Shown: positions 42,031-51,284 of the stretch, piece by piece | Layout: every line of letters begins with the position of its first letter | How positions within the stretch are numbered: the first letter of the stretch is position 1 | NCBI RefSeq assembly: GCF_019132875.1 | Contig: NZ_JAHSPF010000001.1 | Span: forward strand, 620,001-684,000 | Origin: Erwinia phyllosphaerae | GTDB taxonomy: Bacteria; Pseudomonadota; Gammaproteobacteria; Enterobacterales; Enterobacteriaceae | Direction of reading: 5' to 3' | DNA length: 64,000 nt | Program-made: the position numbers and the translations under genes | The notes under the pieces: generated by a model | The model's database searches: none | What the model saw: only the letters and a program-made list of their open reading frames with translations | Told to the model about the DNA's origin: nothing

Positions 42031-42501
42031 TTAGCTGTGCTCTGTCCTGCCTGGCTTCGTCATGTCGATATGGGGGATAGCATCCTCCAGGTAAATTTCG
42101 CTGACCGCCCTAAAGCCGAAGCGGCCATAAAATTTTTGCAAATGGGCCTGGGCAGAGAGGAAAATGGTGTGCTGTGGCCAGTAATGTTCACAGCAGTCGA
42201 TAGCCTGCTCCATTAATCGACTGCCGAGGCTCAATCCCCTCGCCTCGCCGGAGACGATTACCCTGCCCACTTTTACCACTGAGTTGGCCTGTCCGGGCGC
42301 CAGGATGCGAGCATAGCCCACCAGCTGATTATCCAGCATGGCCAACAAATGCCGATTTTCGCCAGTAAGATCCTGGCCGTCGATATCCTGATAAGGGCAA
42401 TTCTGCTCAACGATAAATACTGCATTGCGCAGCGCCAGAATTTGATACAGCTGCGCAGCGTTGAGTTCGCTATGGTGAAGATCCTGCCACTTTATGTTCA
42501 T
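42031..42501 (-). CDS. elaA: GNAT-family protein ElaA
   Basis: 156 residues. GNAT N-acetyltransferase fold with the strong ElaA signature EQNCPYQDIDGQDLTGENRHLLAML and acetyl-CoA-binding segment VIVSGEARGLSLGSRLMEQAI. The end IYLEDAIPHIDM is also shared. The physiological substrate is unknown. The start MNIKWQDLHHSEL matches E. coli; an upstream Met seven codons away was rejected. Convergent with the GH1 gene and divergent from the pentapeptide-repeat gene. Confidence 0.93.
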   Translation of the reverse strand: MNIKWQDLHHSELNAAQLYQILALRNAVFIVEQNCPYQDIDGQDLTGENRHLLAMLDNQLVGYARILAPGQANSVVKVGRVIVSGEARGLSLGSRLMEQAIDCCEHYWPQHTIFLSAQAHLQKFYGRFGFRAVSEIYLEDAIPHIDMTKPGRTEHS

Positions 42502-42600
42502 CTTTTTCCCGTCCGGCCGCATTAGCGCTTTCCCCTTTGCAGAGTAAATCTGTTTAACAATAATGTATCATCGTTTTATTCGGTCTGAGCGAGGTTCTGC

Positions 42601-43200
42601 ATGACGCAACTATCCGGCAATAAAGAATATTTTGACGATGCTTTTAGCAGACTGGATCTGTCATCAGCCCTTATAAAGGATGCAATTTTTGAAGACTGCG
42701 AGTTTAGCCACTGCAACTTTACTTCTGCCCACTTCTCCCGCTGCAAGTTTATCAACTGCACGTTCATGCACTGTAACCTTAGCATGATGGAAATCTCGGG
42801 TACTCGCATTAACGAGAGCAGCTTTAACGAGTGCAAGCTGAGCGGCATTGACTGGACGCGCGCGTACTGGCCTGCTTTTAACGTCGATCCGGAGCTGAGC
42901 TTTGCGAAATGTATTCTGACCAATGCTTCCTTTTTTGGTCTGACGCTTCAGGGTTTAAAGCTGATTGAGTGTAAGCTGCACGAGGTCGATTTTCGGGAGT
43001 GCGATCTCTCCAGCGCTGAGATCACCGGCTGTGATTTAGCAGGTAGCTTATTCAGTAATACTAATCTTCGCGGGGCGGATTTTACCGACTCGTGGAATTT
43101 CAATATCAACGTGTTGAATAACCTCGTTGCGCGCGCAAAATTTTCTCGCCCGGAAGCGGTCAGCCTGCTGGAAGGTCTGGATATTGACCTGGTGGATTAG
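42601..43200 (+). CDS. Pentapeptide-repeat protein, Qnr-like architecture
   Basis: 199 residues built of A(D/N)LXX-type five-residue repeats (EDCEFSHCNFTSAHFSRCKFINCTF; LKLIECKLHEVDFRECDLSS; GCDLAGSLFSNTNLRGADF). It forms a right-handed quadrilateral beta-helix with one break near residue 85 (GIDWTRAYWPAF). It ends in a helix FSRPEAVSLLEGLDIDLVD like the dimer helix of Qnr and McbG proteins, which mimic DNA and protect gyrase. Qnr proteins are about 215 residues, so this is a related but shorter protein. Activity on gyrase is inferred from fold only. Divergent from elaA. Confidence 0.85.
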   Translation: MTQLSGNKEYFDDAFSRLDLSSALIKDAIFEDCEFSHCNFTSAHFSRCKFINCTFMHCNLSMMEISGTRINESSFNECKLSGIDWTRAYWPAFNVDPELSFAKCILTNASFFGLTLQGLKLIECKLHEVDFRECDLSSAEITGCDLAGSLFSNTNLRGADFTDSWNFNINVLNNLVARAKFSRPEAVSLLEGLDIDLVD

Positions 43201-43213
43201 CGACCCGAATAAG

Positions 43214-43753
43214 CTAACGTCGCCAAATCCTGTTTATCCATTGTTGCCAGCGGCTGCGTTCTGTTTCAGGCAGCAGGCGAAAAGTCTGCCCGTTAATCAA
43301 AGGTACGCCTTGATTGAAATCATACTGCCAGTCAGCCTGGAAATAAGGTAATGACTGTTGATTAATACAAAAGTCGATGAGTTCAGCCAGCCAAAAGCTA
43401 TAGGCTTCATGTTTCCCTTTACACCGCTTGATCAACTCCGGAAAGGTCTGTATGAACTTCTCTGCCAGCTGGCTTGAAGTTAATTCACCGTTTAACGGCC
43501 ATAGCATCAACGGATTGTTACCACCGCTGTAATGTGCAAATAGCTGGTCATGTTCTTGTGGCGAGCTATTCCAGCGTGTAAAGCAGCAGGCAGGCGCAAG
43601 CGTAAGCCGCCAGTGAGCGCCAGAAGGCGACATTGCCGGGTAAATTTGTAATTGCCGGAAGCCAAGACGGTGCAGCTCGCAGCACATTTTTAAAACTCTT
43701 AGTGCGGATGAAACAGTATCAGGCGCTTTTTCTTTTTTTTCCATTTTTAGCAA
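43214..43753 (-). CDS. Hypothetical protein, 179 residues
   Basis: Not recognised. Start is either TTG at 43753 or ATG nine bases later (MEKKEKAPDTVSS); neither has a strong ribosome-binding site. The N terminus is charged, followed by a helical segment with Cys (LRVLKMCCELHRLGFRQ). An aromatic, mixed region follows (HWRLTLAPACCFTRWNSSPQEHDQLFAHYSGGNNPLMLWPL) and then a helical C-terminal part (AEKFIQTFPELIKRCKGKHEAYSFWLAELIDFC). No signal peptide or membrane helix. It converges closely on the pentapeptide-repeat gene (14-base gap) and is separated from nuoN by a terminator. Confidence 0.65.
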   Translation of the reverse strand: MLKMEKKEKAPDTVSSALRVLKMCCELHRLGFRQLQIYPAMSPSGAHWRLTLAPACCFTRWNSSPQEHDQLFAHYSGGNNPLMLWPLNGELTSSQLAEKFIQTFPELIKRCKGKHEAYSFWLAELIDFCINQQSLPYFQADWQYDFNQGVPLINGQTFRLLPETERSRWQQWINRIWRR

Positions 43754-43815
43754 AATTTCTGTTTATTACTGATATTAAACCAGGGTGCATCGTTAACCTG
43801 AAAACGTCAATAAAA

Positions 43816-43837
43816 AACGGGCTCCTGAGAGCCCGTT
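43816..43837 (-). terminator. nuo operon terminator
   Basis: Nine-base-pair stem AACGGGCTC / GAGCCCGTT with loop CTGA, followed on the minus strand by a T run, 22 bases beyond the nuoN stop. Confidence 0.88.
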
Positions 43838-43858
43838 ATAGTTGTACAGCAAACCAGA

Positions 43859-45316
43859 TTACATCAGCGGCTGAGCCATCTGTACCAGCGAAATCAGCGG
43901 CTGCGGGTAAATACCCAGCACCAGCACCAGAATCGCGGAAATCAGCACGACCACGCCGCCTGCGGTAAAGGCCCAGTTGGCTGGCGTATCACGCTGCAGC
44001 AGCTCTGGTGGATTCAGGTAAAGGCTGACGGTAACGCGCAGATAGTAGTAAAGGCCAATCGCGCTCCCTACCACTACCGCGCCGGTCAGCCACCACAGAT
44101 GCGCGCCTACGCCCACGGCAATAACGTAAAACTTACCGATAAAGCCCAGCGTCATTGGAATACCTGCCAGCGACAGCATCATCACCGTCATTACCGCCGA
44201 CAGAATCGGACGATGCCAGAACAGGCCGCGATAGGAGTAAAGCGAATCGGCATCCGGCCCGCGATACGGGCTGGACATCAGGCTGACCACGCCGAAAGCG
44301 CCCAGGCTGCTGAACAGGTAACCCGCCAGATAGACGCCGACGGTTTCCAGCGACAGCTGATGCGTTTGAATGGCAATCAGCGCCACCAGCAGATAGCCCA
44401 GATGCGCAATCGATGAATAACCCAGCAGACGCTTGATGTTACTTTGCGTAATCGCCATCAGGTTGCCGAACAGGATGGAGGCGAAAGCAATAATCGCCAG
44501 CACCAGGCGTACTGCTTCACTGTCGGCGGCTGGTGCGTACAGGAACAGACGCATCACCACGCCGAAAATGGCAATCTTGCTGGCGGTAGCCAGAAAAGTA
44601 GATACCGGGGCTGGAGCACCCTGGTACACGTCCGGCGTCCACAGGTGAAAAGGCACCAGCGACAGCTTAAAGCCTAAGCCCACAATCATCATGCCCAGTC
44701 CCGCCAGCAGCAGCGGCTGATGCAGCATGCCGTCATTCAGGCTCTGGCCCAGCGTGACAAAGCCCAGGTTACCGGAGTTAGCGTACAGCAGCGCCATCCC
44801 GAACAGCAGAAAGGAAGAGGCAACCGCAGACATAATGGTGTATTTAATACTGGCTTCCAGCGAGCGTTTCAGCTGGAAGGCGTAGCCCACCAGGCCAAAC
44901 AGCGGCAGGGAGATCAGTTCGATACCGATAAACAGCGAAGCCAGATGGTTAGCGCTTGCCAGCACCACGCCGCCCAGTGCCGCAATCAACACCAACAGGT
45001 AAAACTCTTCCCGGTTGTCCGGATAGGTTTCCAGCCACGGATAGGCGAAGGTGCAGGTTGCCAGGCTGGCCAGAATGACCAGGCCCGTATAGAGCATCGA
45101 ATAGCCATCCACGCGCAGCAGCGGCGTTACGTCCATCGCACCCGCATGGCCGACAAACCACAGCGAAAGCAGCGCCAGGTTCAGACCGACAACGGCCAGC
45201 GTAGCGTTGACGAAGTGATTGCGTCGCCACGCAATGGAAAGCATCACAACTACCACCGTCAATCCGACGATCAGCATGGGCAGCAGCGCGATCAATTGTT
45301 GAGGAGTTATTGTCAT
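43859..45316 (-). CDS. nuoN: NADH-quinone oxidoreductase subunit N
   Basis: 485 residues (E. coli 485). Antiporter-like inner-membrane subunit of complex I with about 14 hydrophobic segments and the proton-channel motifs [18 protein letters not shown] and [23 protein letters not shown]. Last gene of the operon, six bases after nuoM. Confidence 0.97.
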   Translation of the reverse strand: MTITPQQLIALLPMLIVGLTVVVVMLSIAWRRNHFVNATLAVVGLNLALLSLWFVGHAGAMDVTPLLRVDGYSMLYTGLVILASLATCTFAYPWLETYPDNREEFYLLVLIAALGGVVLASANHLASLFIGIELISLPLFGLVGYAFQLKRSLEASIKYTIMSAVASSFLLFGMALLYANSGNLGFVTLGQSLNDGMLHQPLLLAGLGMMIVGLGFKLSLVPFHLWTPDVYQGAPAPVSTFLATASKIAIFGVVMRLFLYAPAADSEAVRLVLAIIAFASILFGNLMAITQSNIKRLLGYSSIAHLGYLLVALIAIQTHQLSLETVGVYLAGYLFSSLGAFGVVSLMSSPYRGPDADSLYSYRGLFWHRPILSAVMTVMMLSLAGIPMTLGFIGKFYVIAVGVGAHLWWLTGAVVVGSAIGLYYYLRVTVSLYLNPPELLQRDTPANWAFTAGGVVVLISAILVLVLGIYPQPLISLVQMAQPLM

Positions 45317-45322
45317 GGCGAA

Positions 45323-46843
45323 TTACGGCCTTGTAGTTGAAATTGAAGCGGTAAACCACTGCTGAATATTGCTCATTGCAGCATGTGAGGTGTCCAGAAT
45401 CGGCTGTGGATAGACGCCCAGCAGAACCAGCAGCACCACCAGCACCATTATCATCAGAAACTCACGCGGCGACATGCCACGCAGCGGCGTTTCAGATTTT
45501 GGCGCGCCGTAATAGGCCCGCTGCATCATAATCAGCGAATAAACAGAAGCGAAAACCAGACCAAACGTAGCAATAACGATAATCACCGGCACCGAGTGGA
45601 AACTGCCGGTCAGGATCATAAACTCACCCACAAAGTTACCCGTACCCGGCATCCCCAGGTTAGCCACCGCAAAAAACAGCGACAGGCCAGGCAGCCATTT
45701 GATGCGTGCCCACAAGCCGCCCATCTGGCGCATATCGCGGGTGTGCAGACGCTCGTAAAGCTGGCCGCACAGGATAAACAGCGCCGCCGCAGAGAGGCCG
45801 TGCGCAATCATCTGCACCACCGCACCCTGGAAGGCGAGCTGGCTACCGGTATAGATGGCAATCAGCACAAAGCCCATGTGGGAAATCGAGGTGTAGGCGA
45901 TCAGGCGTTTGATATCGTACTGCGAGAAAGCCATCCACGCGCCGTAGAAAATCCCGATGATGCCCAACCACATGGCAACTGGTGCAAACTCGGCGGAAGC
46001 GTTCGGGAACAGCGGCAGCGCAAAACGCAGCAGGCCATAAGCCGCCGTTTTTAACAGGATCCCCGCCAGGTCGACCGAACCGGCCGTTGGTGCCTGGCTA
46101 TGCGCGTCCGGCAGCCAACCGTGCAGCGGTACCACCGGCATTTTCACCGCGAAGGCGATAAAGAAGCCCAGCATCAGCAAATATTCTACGGTGTGGGACA
46201 TCGGCGTTTTCAACAGGTCTTCATAGTTGAACGTCCAGATACCCGTAGCGTTGTAGTTAACAAAGACCAGCGCCAGAATGGAAATCAACATCACCAGCCC
46301 GCTGGACTGGGTATAGATGAAGAACTTGGTAGCGGCGGTAATACGCGTTTTCCCGTCCGACGCTTTGTGTCCCCACAGCGCGATCAGGAAGTACATCGGT
46401 ACCAGCATCATTTCCCAGAAGAAGAAGAACAGGAACAGGTCGATGGCCAGGAACACGCCAATCACGCCGCCCAGGATCCACAGCAGATTCAGGTGGAAAA
46501 AGCCCTGCCACTTTTCAATTTCATTCCAGGAACAGAGGATAGCCATCACGCCGAGCAGGCCGGTCAGCACCACCATCAGCAGCGACAGGCCATCCAGCGC
46601 CAGATGCACGCTGATGCCGAAACGCGGTATCCAGGAAACCTGGAACTCTGACTGCCACTGCGGCAGGCCAGCGGCCTGGGTTAGTGAGTAACCACCCTGT
46701 AGCCAAAGCTGTAACGAGAGCGCCAGCGTCAACCCCATTGAGATTAGCGCTATCCAACGCGGCACCTTGCTCCCGAAGCGCTCGAGCTGCCAGCAAAGCA
46801 GGCCGCCGATGAACGGGATTAATATAAGCCAGGGTAATAACAT
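45323..46843 (-). CDS. nuoM: NADH-quinone oxidoreductase subunit M
   Basis: 506 residues (E. coli 509). Antiporter-like proton-pumping subunit with about 14 membrane segments. Motifs FFFFWEMMLVPMYFLI (key Glu in WEMM) and VKMPVVPLHGWLPDAHSQAPTAGSV are typical of NuoM. A 214-base spacer with a long hairpin separates it from nuoL upstream. Confidence 0.97.
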   Translation of the reverse strand: MLLPWLILIPFIGGLLCWQLERFGSKVPRWIALISMGLTLALSLQLWLQGGYSLTQAAGLPQWQSEFQVSWIPRFGISVHLALDGLSLLMVVLTGLLGVMAILCSWNEIEKWQGFFHLNLLWILGGVIGVFLAIDLFLFFFFWEMMLVPMYFLIALWGHKASDGKTRITAATKFFIYTQSSGLVMLISILALVFVNYNATGIWTFNYEDLLKTPMSHTVEYLLMLGFFIAFAVKMPVVPLHGWLPDAHSQAPTAGSVDLAGILLKTAAYGLLRFALPLFPNASAEFAPVAMWLGIIGIFYGAWMAFSQYDIKRLIAYTSISHMGFVLIAIYTGSQLAFQGAVVQMIAHGLSAAALFILCGQLYERLHTRDMRQMGGLWARIKWLPGLSLFFAVANLGMPGTGNFVGEFMILTGSFHSVPVIIVIATFGLVFASVYSLIMMQRAYYGAPKSETPLRGMSPREFLMIMVLVVLLVLLGVYPQPILDTSHAAMSNIQQWFTASISTTRP

Positions 46844-46890
46844 GGCGATTTGATTCCCTTTTCTGAACCTGCATGGGCTATCTTACTTGC

Positions 46891-46971
46891 CAGTTTTGCC
46901 CCCGGCAGTGCTCGCAGTCCTCACATACTAAAGTATGCTGCGGGTGCTGCGCGCTGGCGGTGACAAAACTG
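46891..46971. repeat. Long imperfect inverted repeat in the nuoL-nuoM spacer
   Basis: An 81-base hairpin-forming element. Its outer arms CAGTTTTG / CAAAACTG are perfect. The middle arms pair CCGGCAG-GC-GCAG with CTGC-GC-CTGGCGG imperfectly, and the tip is CATACT-AA-AGTATG. It resembles the mobile palindromic repeats (ERIC/REP class) common between enterobacterial genes but matches no family I can name with certainty. Confidence 0.6.
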
Positions 46972-47057
46972 ACTGCGCCGATGACGCCCAACCTTCAGGT
47001 AATTTTCAACATTCTTTAACTCAGGGCGAAGCAACTGTCTCACCCGCTCACAAACCT

Positions 47058-48896
47058 TTAAACCACCATCAGCAGCGCAAGCACCACGACCGCGCCGACG
47101 CTCATTGAAGCGACGTACCAGCGCAGATAGCCGTTTTCGCTGACGACCAGCCCTTTGTTCGCCAGGCGGGAGAACAGCGCTGGCGTATTCATCAGGGCGT
47201 TCAGCGGATCGCGTGACAGCACCCAGGCAACGAACAGGTATGGCTTGACGAAAATTTTGTCGTAAAGCCAGTCGAAGCCCCAGGCGGCAAACCACCAGGT
47301 GGAGAAGAAGCGGCCTACCGCACTGCTGGCAATGCTGTTAACCAGCGAGCGTTTGCCCAGCCACAGGAACGCCGCCAGCAGGATGCCGACAATCGCCACT
47401 ACGCCAGAAGAGATTTCCAGCGTCAGGACGCTGCCGTGCGCCAGTTCGGCCGTCTCCGGCAGTACGCCGCGTAACGGTGGCACAATCATCGCGCCGATAA
47501 AGGTTGAGAGAATAAGCAGCACGATCAGCGGCAGGTGATGCGTAATGCCTTTGCCCGCGTGCGCGTGAATTTTCTCTTCGCCATGGAAGGTAATAAAGAT
47601 CATGCGGAAGGTGTAAAGCGAGGTCATAAAGGCACCGACCAAACCCGCCACCATCAGGTTGAGATGTCCGTTGGCCAGCGCGCCCGCCAGGATCTCGTCC
47701 TTACTAAAGAAGCCGGCGGTAATCAGCGGCAGTGCTGATAGCGCCGAGCCGCCTACCAGGAAGCAGGCGTAGACCAGCGGAATACTTTTACGCAGGCCAC
47801 CCATTTTAAAGATGTTCTGCTCGTGATGGCAGGCCAGGATCACCGAGCCGGACGAGAGGAACAGCAGCGCTTTAAAGAACGCATGGGTCATCAGATGGAA
47901 AATGGCCGCGTCCCACGCCTGTACGCCCAGCGCCAGGAACATATAGCCAATCTGGCTCATGGTCGAATAGGCCAGCACACGCTTGATGTCGGTCTGCACC
48001 AGCGCGGCAAAGCCCGCCAGCAGCAGCGTAATCGCGCCGATAATACCAACCAAATGCAGCACTTCCGGCGTCAGCAGGAACAGACCGTGGCTGCGGGCAA
48101 TCAGATAAACGCCCGCCGTCACCATCGTTGCCGCATGGATCAGCGCGGAAACCGGCGTTGGACCCGCCATCGCATCTGCCAGCCAGGTTTGCAGCGGCAG
48201 CTGGGCAGATTTACCCACCGCGCCGCCAAGCAGCATCAGCGTGGCCCATTGCAGCATATGGTTGTCCGCAGCAAAGTGTGCCGGTGCCAGCGCAACCATT
48301 TCGCGGAAGTTCAGCGTGCCCAGCTCATTCCAGAGAATGAACAGCGCAAAGGCCAGGAAGACATCGCCCACGCGCGTGATAATAAAGGCTTTCATCGCCG
48401 CCGCGCCGTTATCCGGATTGGTGTAGTAGAAGCCAATCAGCAGATAAGAGCAGAGGCCCACACCTTCCCAACCCAGATACATCAGCATCAGGTTATCGGC
48501 CAGCACCAGAACGACCATGCTGGCGATAAACAGGTTGGTATAGGCAAAAAAGCGTGAATAGCCCTCTTCACCGCGCATATACCAGGAGGCAAACATGTGG
48601 ATAAAGAAGCCGACGCCCGTGACCACCGACAGCATGGTCATCGACAGGCCGTCCAGCGTCAGGTTTACTTTGATATCAAAGTTGCCAACGTGCATCCACG
48701 TCCACAGCGCCTGGTTAAAGACCGGCTGTCCCTGCGCAAAGAAGTCGATGCCGACGTAAAGGGTGACCAGCGCCGCCAGCCCTACGGAACCCATCCCGAC
48801 GGTAGCGGCCAGATTTTCTGACCAGCGACCGCGAGAGAAAGCCAACAGCACAAAGCCAATCAGCGGGAACAAGATAGTTAAATAGAGAAGATTCAT
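47058..48896 (-). CDS. nuoL: NADH-quinone oxidoreductase subunit L
   Basis: 612 residues (E. coli 613). Distal antiporter-like subunit with about 16 hydrophobic segments. Motifs [20 protein letters not shown] (Glu in WEG) and [30 protein letters not shown] are characteristic. The C-terminal part carries the long lateral helix and final membrane anchor. ATGA overlap with nuoK. Confidence 0.97.
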   Translation of the reverse strand: MNLLYLTILFPLIGFVLLAFSRGRWSENLAATVGMGSVGLAALVTLYVGIDFFAQGQPVFNQALWTWMHVGNFDIKVNLTLDGLSMTMLSVVTGVGFFIHMFASWYMRGEEGYSRFFAYTNLFIASMVVLVLADNLMLMYLGWEGVGLCSYLLIGFYYTNPDNGAAAMKAFIITRVGDVFLAFALFILWNELGTLNFREMVALAPAHFAADNHMLQWATLMLLGGAVGKSAQLPLQTWLADAMAGPTPVSALIHAATMVTAGVYLIARSHGLFLLTPEVLHLVGIIGAITLLLAGFAALVQTDIKRVLAYSTMSQIGYMFLALGVQAWDAAIFHLMTHAFFKALLFLSSGSVILACHHEQNIFKMGGLRKSIPLVYACFLVGGSALSALPLITAGFFSKDEILAGALANGHLNLMVAGLVGAFMTSLYTFRMIFITFHGEEKIHAHAGKGITHHLPLIVLLILSTFIGAMIVPPLRGVLPETAELAHGSVLTLEISSGVVAIVGILLAAFLWLGKRSLVNSIASSAVGRFFSTWWFAAWGFDWLYDKIFVKPYLFVAWVLSRDPLNALMNTPALFSRLANKGLVVSENGYLRWYVASMSVGAVVVLALLMVV

Positions 48897-49195
48897 CCGC
48901 GCATCTCGCTCACTTTATCAATATTGAGATTCTGGCTGCGACGATGCAGCTGCAGCAGCAGCGCCAGGCCGATACTGGCCTCGGCGGCGGCCAGGCTGAT
49001 TGCCAGGATATACATCACCTGCCCGTCTGCCTGTCCCCAATAGCTTCCCGCTACTACAAACGCCAGCGCCGCCGCGTTGATCATAATTTCAAGGCTGATC
49101 AGCATAAACAGCAGGTTACGGCGAATAACGACGCCCGTGAGTCCAAGTACAAACAGAATGGCGGCCAGAATCAGCCCGTGTTGCAAAGGGATCAT
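48893..49195 (-). CDS. nuoK: NADH-quinone oxidoreductase subunit K
   Basis: 100 residues, the E. coli length. Three membrane helices with conserved acidic residues ([26 protein letters not shown]) in the proton path of complex I. ATGA overlaps with both nuoJ and nuoL. Confidence 0.97.
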   Translation of the reverse strand: MIPLQHGLILAAILFVLGLTGVVIRRNLLFMLISLEIMINAAALAFVVAGSYWGQADGQVMYILAISLAAAEASIGLALLLQLHRRSQNLNIDKVSEMRG

Positions 49196-49740
49196 GCGTG
49201 TTCCTCCTTCTTCGCTGCGTCAGCCGGGCGATTGCTCAGCACTTCGCCTGGCCGCTGTTCGCGGCCAATGTGATAGGCCACGACCAGGCCAGCCAGCAGC
49301 AGCATGGAAGCCAGCTCCACGGCCAGAACGTAGGGACCAAACAGGCTGATACCGACCGCTTTCGCGTCGATCATCTTGCCGTCGATACCCTGATCGTTAA
49401 TGGTCAGAATAGCGTAGACGATGACTAACAACAGCAGCAGCGACAGCAGGCCAGGGCCAACCCAGACGCCGGGCTTCAGCCATTCGCGCTCCTGCGCCTG
49501 CACGCTGTCGCCCAGGTTCAGCATCATCACCACAAAGACGAACAGCACCATGATGGCGCCCGCATAGACGATAATTTCCAGCGCACCGGCAAAGTAGGCA
49601 CCCAGCGAAAAAAACACGCCCGCGATCGAAAGCAGCGAAATGATCAGATATAACAGCGCGTGCACGGGATTGGTGTGGGTGATCACGCGCAGAGTCGTTA
49701 ACACCGCCACCAGTCCGCAAAGATAAAACGCAATTTCCAT
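49192..49740 (-). CDS. nuoJ: NADH-quinone oxidoreductase subunit J
   Basis: 182 residues (E. coli 184). Five-helix membrane subunit with the conserved third-helix motif [21 protein letters not shown]. Soluble C-terminal tail rich in Lys, Glu and Ala. Starts ten bases after nuoI and overlaps nuoK. Confidence 0.97.
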   Translation of the reverse strand: MEIAFYLCGLVAVLTTLRVITHTNPVHALLYLIISLLSIAGVFFSLGAYFAGALEIIVYAGAIMVLFVFVVMMLNLGDSVQAQEREWLKPGVWVGPGLLSLLLLLVIVYAILTINDQGIDGKMIDAKAVGISLFGPYVLAVELASMLLLAGLVVAYHIGREQRPGEVLSNRPADAAKKEEHA

Positions 49741-49750
49741 AGCTGGCTCC

Positions 49751-50293
49751 TTAAGGTAACAAACCCTTGACGTCGATGGGTTTGGCTTCGCTTTCCGCTT
49801 CGCCCTTGTCTTTGCCTTCGATCGCCATTCCCGCCATCCGATAGAAGTTATACTCCGGATATTTGCCTGGCCCGGAGATCAGCAGGTTCTCTTTCTCATA
49901 CACCAGATCCTGACGCTTGAACTCGCCCAGTTCAAAATCGGGGGTAAGCTGAATCGCCGTGGTCGGACAGGCTTCTTCACACAGGCCGCAGAAGATGCAG
50001 CGCGAGAAGTTGATACGGAAAAACTCGGGATACCAGCGCCCGTCCAGCGTTTCTGCTTTTTGCAGAGAGATGCAGCCTACGGGACAGGCTACCGCGCAAA
50101 GGTTACAGGCAACGCAGCGCTCCTGGCCATCAGGGTCACGCGTCAGTACGATGCGGCCACGGTAGCGCGGCGGCAGATAAACCGGCTCTTCCGGATACAT
50201 CATGGTTTCGCGTTTTGCGAAGGCGTTTGAGCCGATCAGAACGATACTGCGTACCGTGGTGCCGAACCCTACCAGAATGTCTTTTATTTTCAT
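49751..50293 (-). CDS. nuoI: NADH-quinone oxidoreductase subunit I
   Basis: 180 residues, the E. coli length. Two 4Fe-4S ferredoxin motifs, [15 protein letters not shown] and [12 protein letters not shown], carry clusters N6a and N6b between NuoG and NuoB. A hydrophobic/amphipathic N terminus contacts the membrane arm. Confidence 0.98.
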   Translation of the reverse strand: MKIKDILVGFGTTVRSIVLIGSNAFAKRETMMYPEEPVYLPPRYRGRIVLTRDPDGQERCVACNLCAVACPVGCISLQKAETLDGRWYPEFFRINFSRCIFCGLCEEACPTTAIQLTPDFELGEFKRQDLVYEKENLLISGPGKYPEYNFYRMAGMAIEGKDKGEAESEAKPIDVKGLLP

Positions 50294-50306
50294 GGTTATT
50301 AGCCTC

Positions 50307-51284
50307 TTACTGCGCGTTGTACAGAATCACTGCGGCAGTCGCCAGCAGGTTCAACAGCGTCAACGGCAGACAAACTTTCCAGCCGAACGACATTACCTGG
50401 TCGTAGCGCGGACGCGGCAGCGCAGCACGAATCAGAATAAACATCATCATGAAGAAAGCCGTTTTAATCGCGAACCAGAAAATGGGCGGTAGCCACGGGC
50501 CGTTCCAGCCGCCGAAAAACAGCGTGACGATCAGGGAAGAGACGGTCACGATGCCGACGTATTCACCCACAAAGAACAGGCCGAACTTCATACCGGCATA
50601 TTCAATGTGGTAACCGTCAGCCAGCTCCTGTTCCGCTTCCGGCTGGTCAAAAGGATGACGGTGACAAACCGCAACGCCCGCAATGGCAAAGGTCAGAAAG
50701 CCAAAGAACTGGGGAATGATGTTCCACAGGTGCTGCTGGCTGTTGACAATATCGACCATATTGAACGAGCCCGCCTGCGCCACCACGCCCATCAGCGACA
50801 GGCCCAGAAAGACTTCGTAACTCAGCGTCTGCGCCGAAGCGCGCATCGCACCCAGCAGCGAGTATTTGTTGTTACTGGACCAGCCAGCAAACAACACCGC
50901 ATATACCGCCAGACCGGCCATCATCAGGAAGAACAGCAGACCGATATTCAGGTCTGCCCCCATCCAGGTTGAGGTTACCGGCACGATCGCCATGGCCAGC
51001 AGCAGCGAGGTGAAGGCGATCATCGGCGCAAGGGTAAAGATTACGCGGTCGGTAAAAGGCGGCGTCCAGTCCTCTTTGAAGAACATTTTGATCATGTCTG
51101 CCACCAGCTGCAGCGAGCCGCCCCAGCCGACGCGGTTTGGCCCGTAGCGGTTCTGGAACAGGCCCAGCAAGCGGCGCTCGCCGAAGCTCATAAACGCCCC
51201 GCAGCCCACGACCACAAACAGGATCACCAGCGCTTTGCCGATGGCGATCAGCACATCAATAACTTCCGGTGTCAGCCAGCTCAT
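50307..51284 (-). CDS. nuoH: NADH-quinone oxidoreductase subunit H
   Basis: 325 residues (E. coli 325). Membrane subunit forming the quinone-access chamber with NuoB and NuoD; about eight helices. Conserved segments [19 protein letters not shown] and [26 protein letters not shown] overlap with nuoG. Confidence 0.98.
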   Translation of the reverse strand: MSWLTPEVIDVLIAIGKALVILFVVVGCGAFMSFGERRLLGLFQNRYGPNRVGWGGSLQLVADMIKMFFKEDWTPPFTDRVIFTLAPMIAFTSLLLAMAIVPVTSTWMGADLNIGLLFFLMMAGLAVYAVLFAGWSSNNKYSLLGAMRASAQTLSYEVFLGLSLMGVVAQAGSFNMVDIVNSQQHLWNIIPQFFGFLTFAIAGVAVCHRHPFDQPEAEQELADGYHIEYAGMKFGLFFVGEYVGIVTVSSLIVTLFFGGWNGPWLPPIFWFAIKTAFFMMMFILIRAALPRPRYDQVMSFGWKVCLPLTLLNLLATAAVILYNAQ

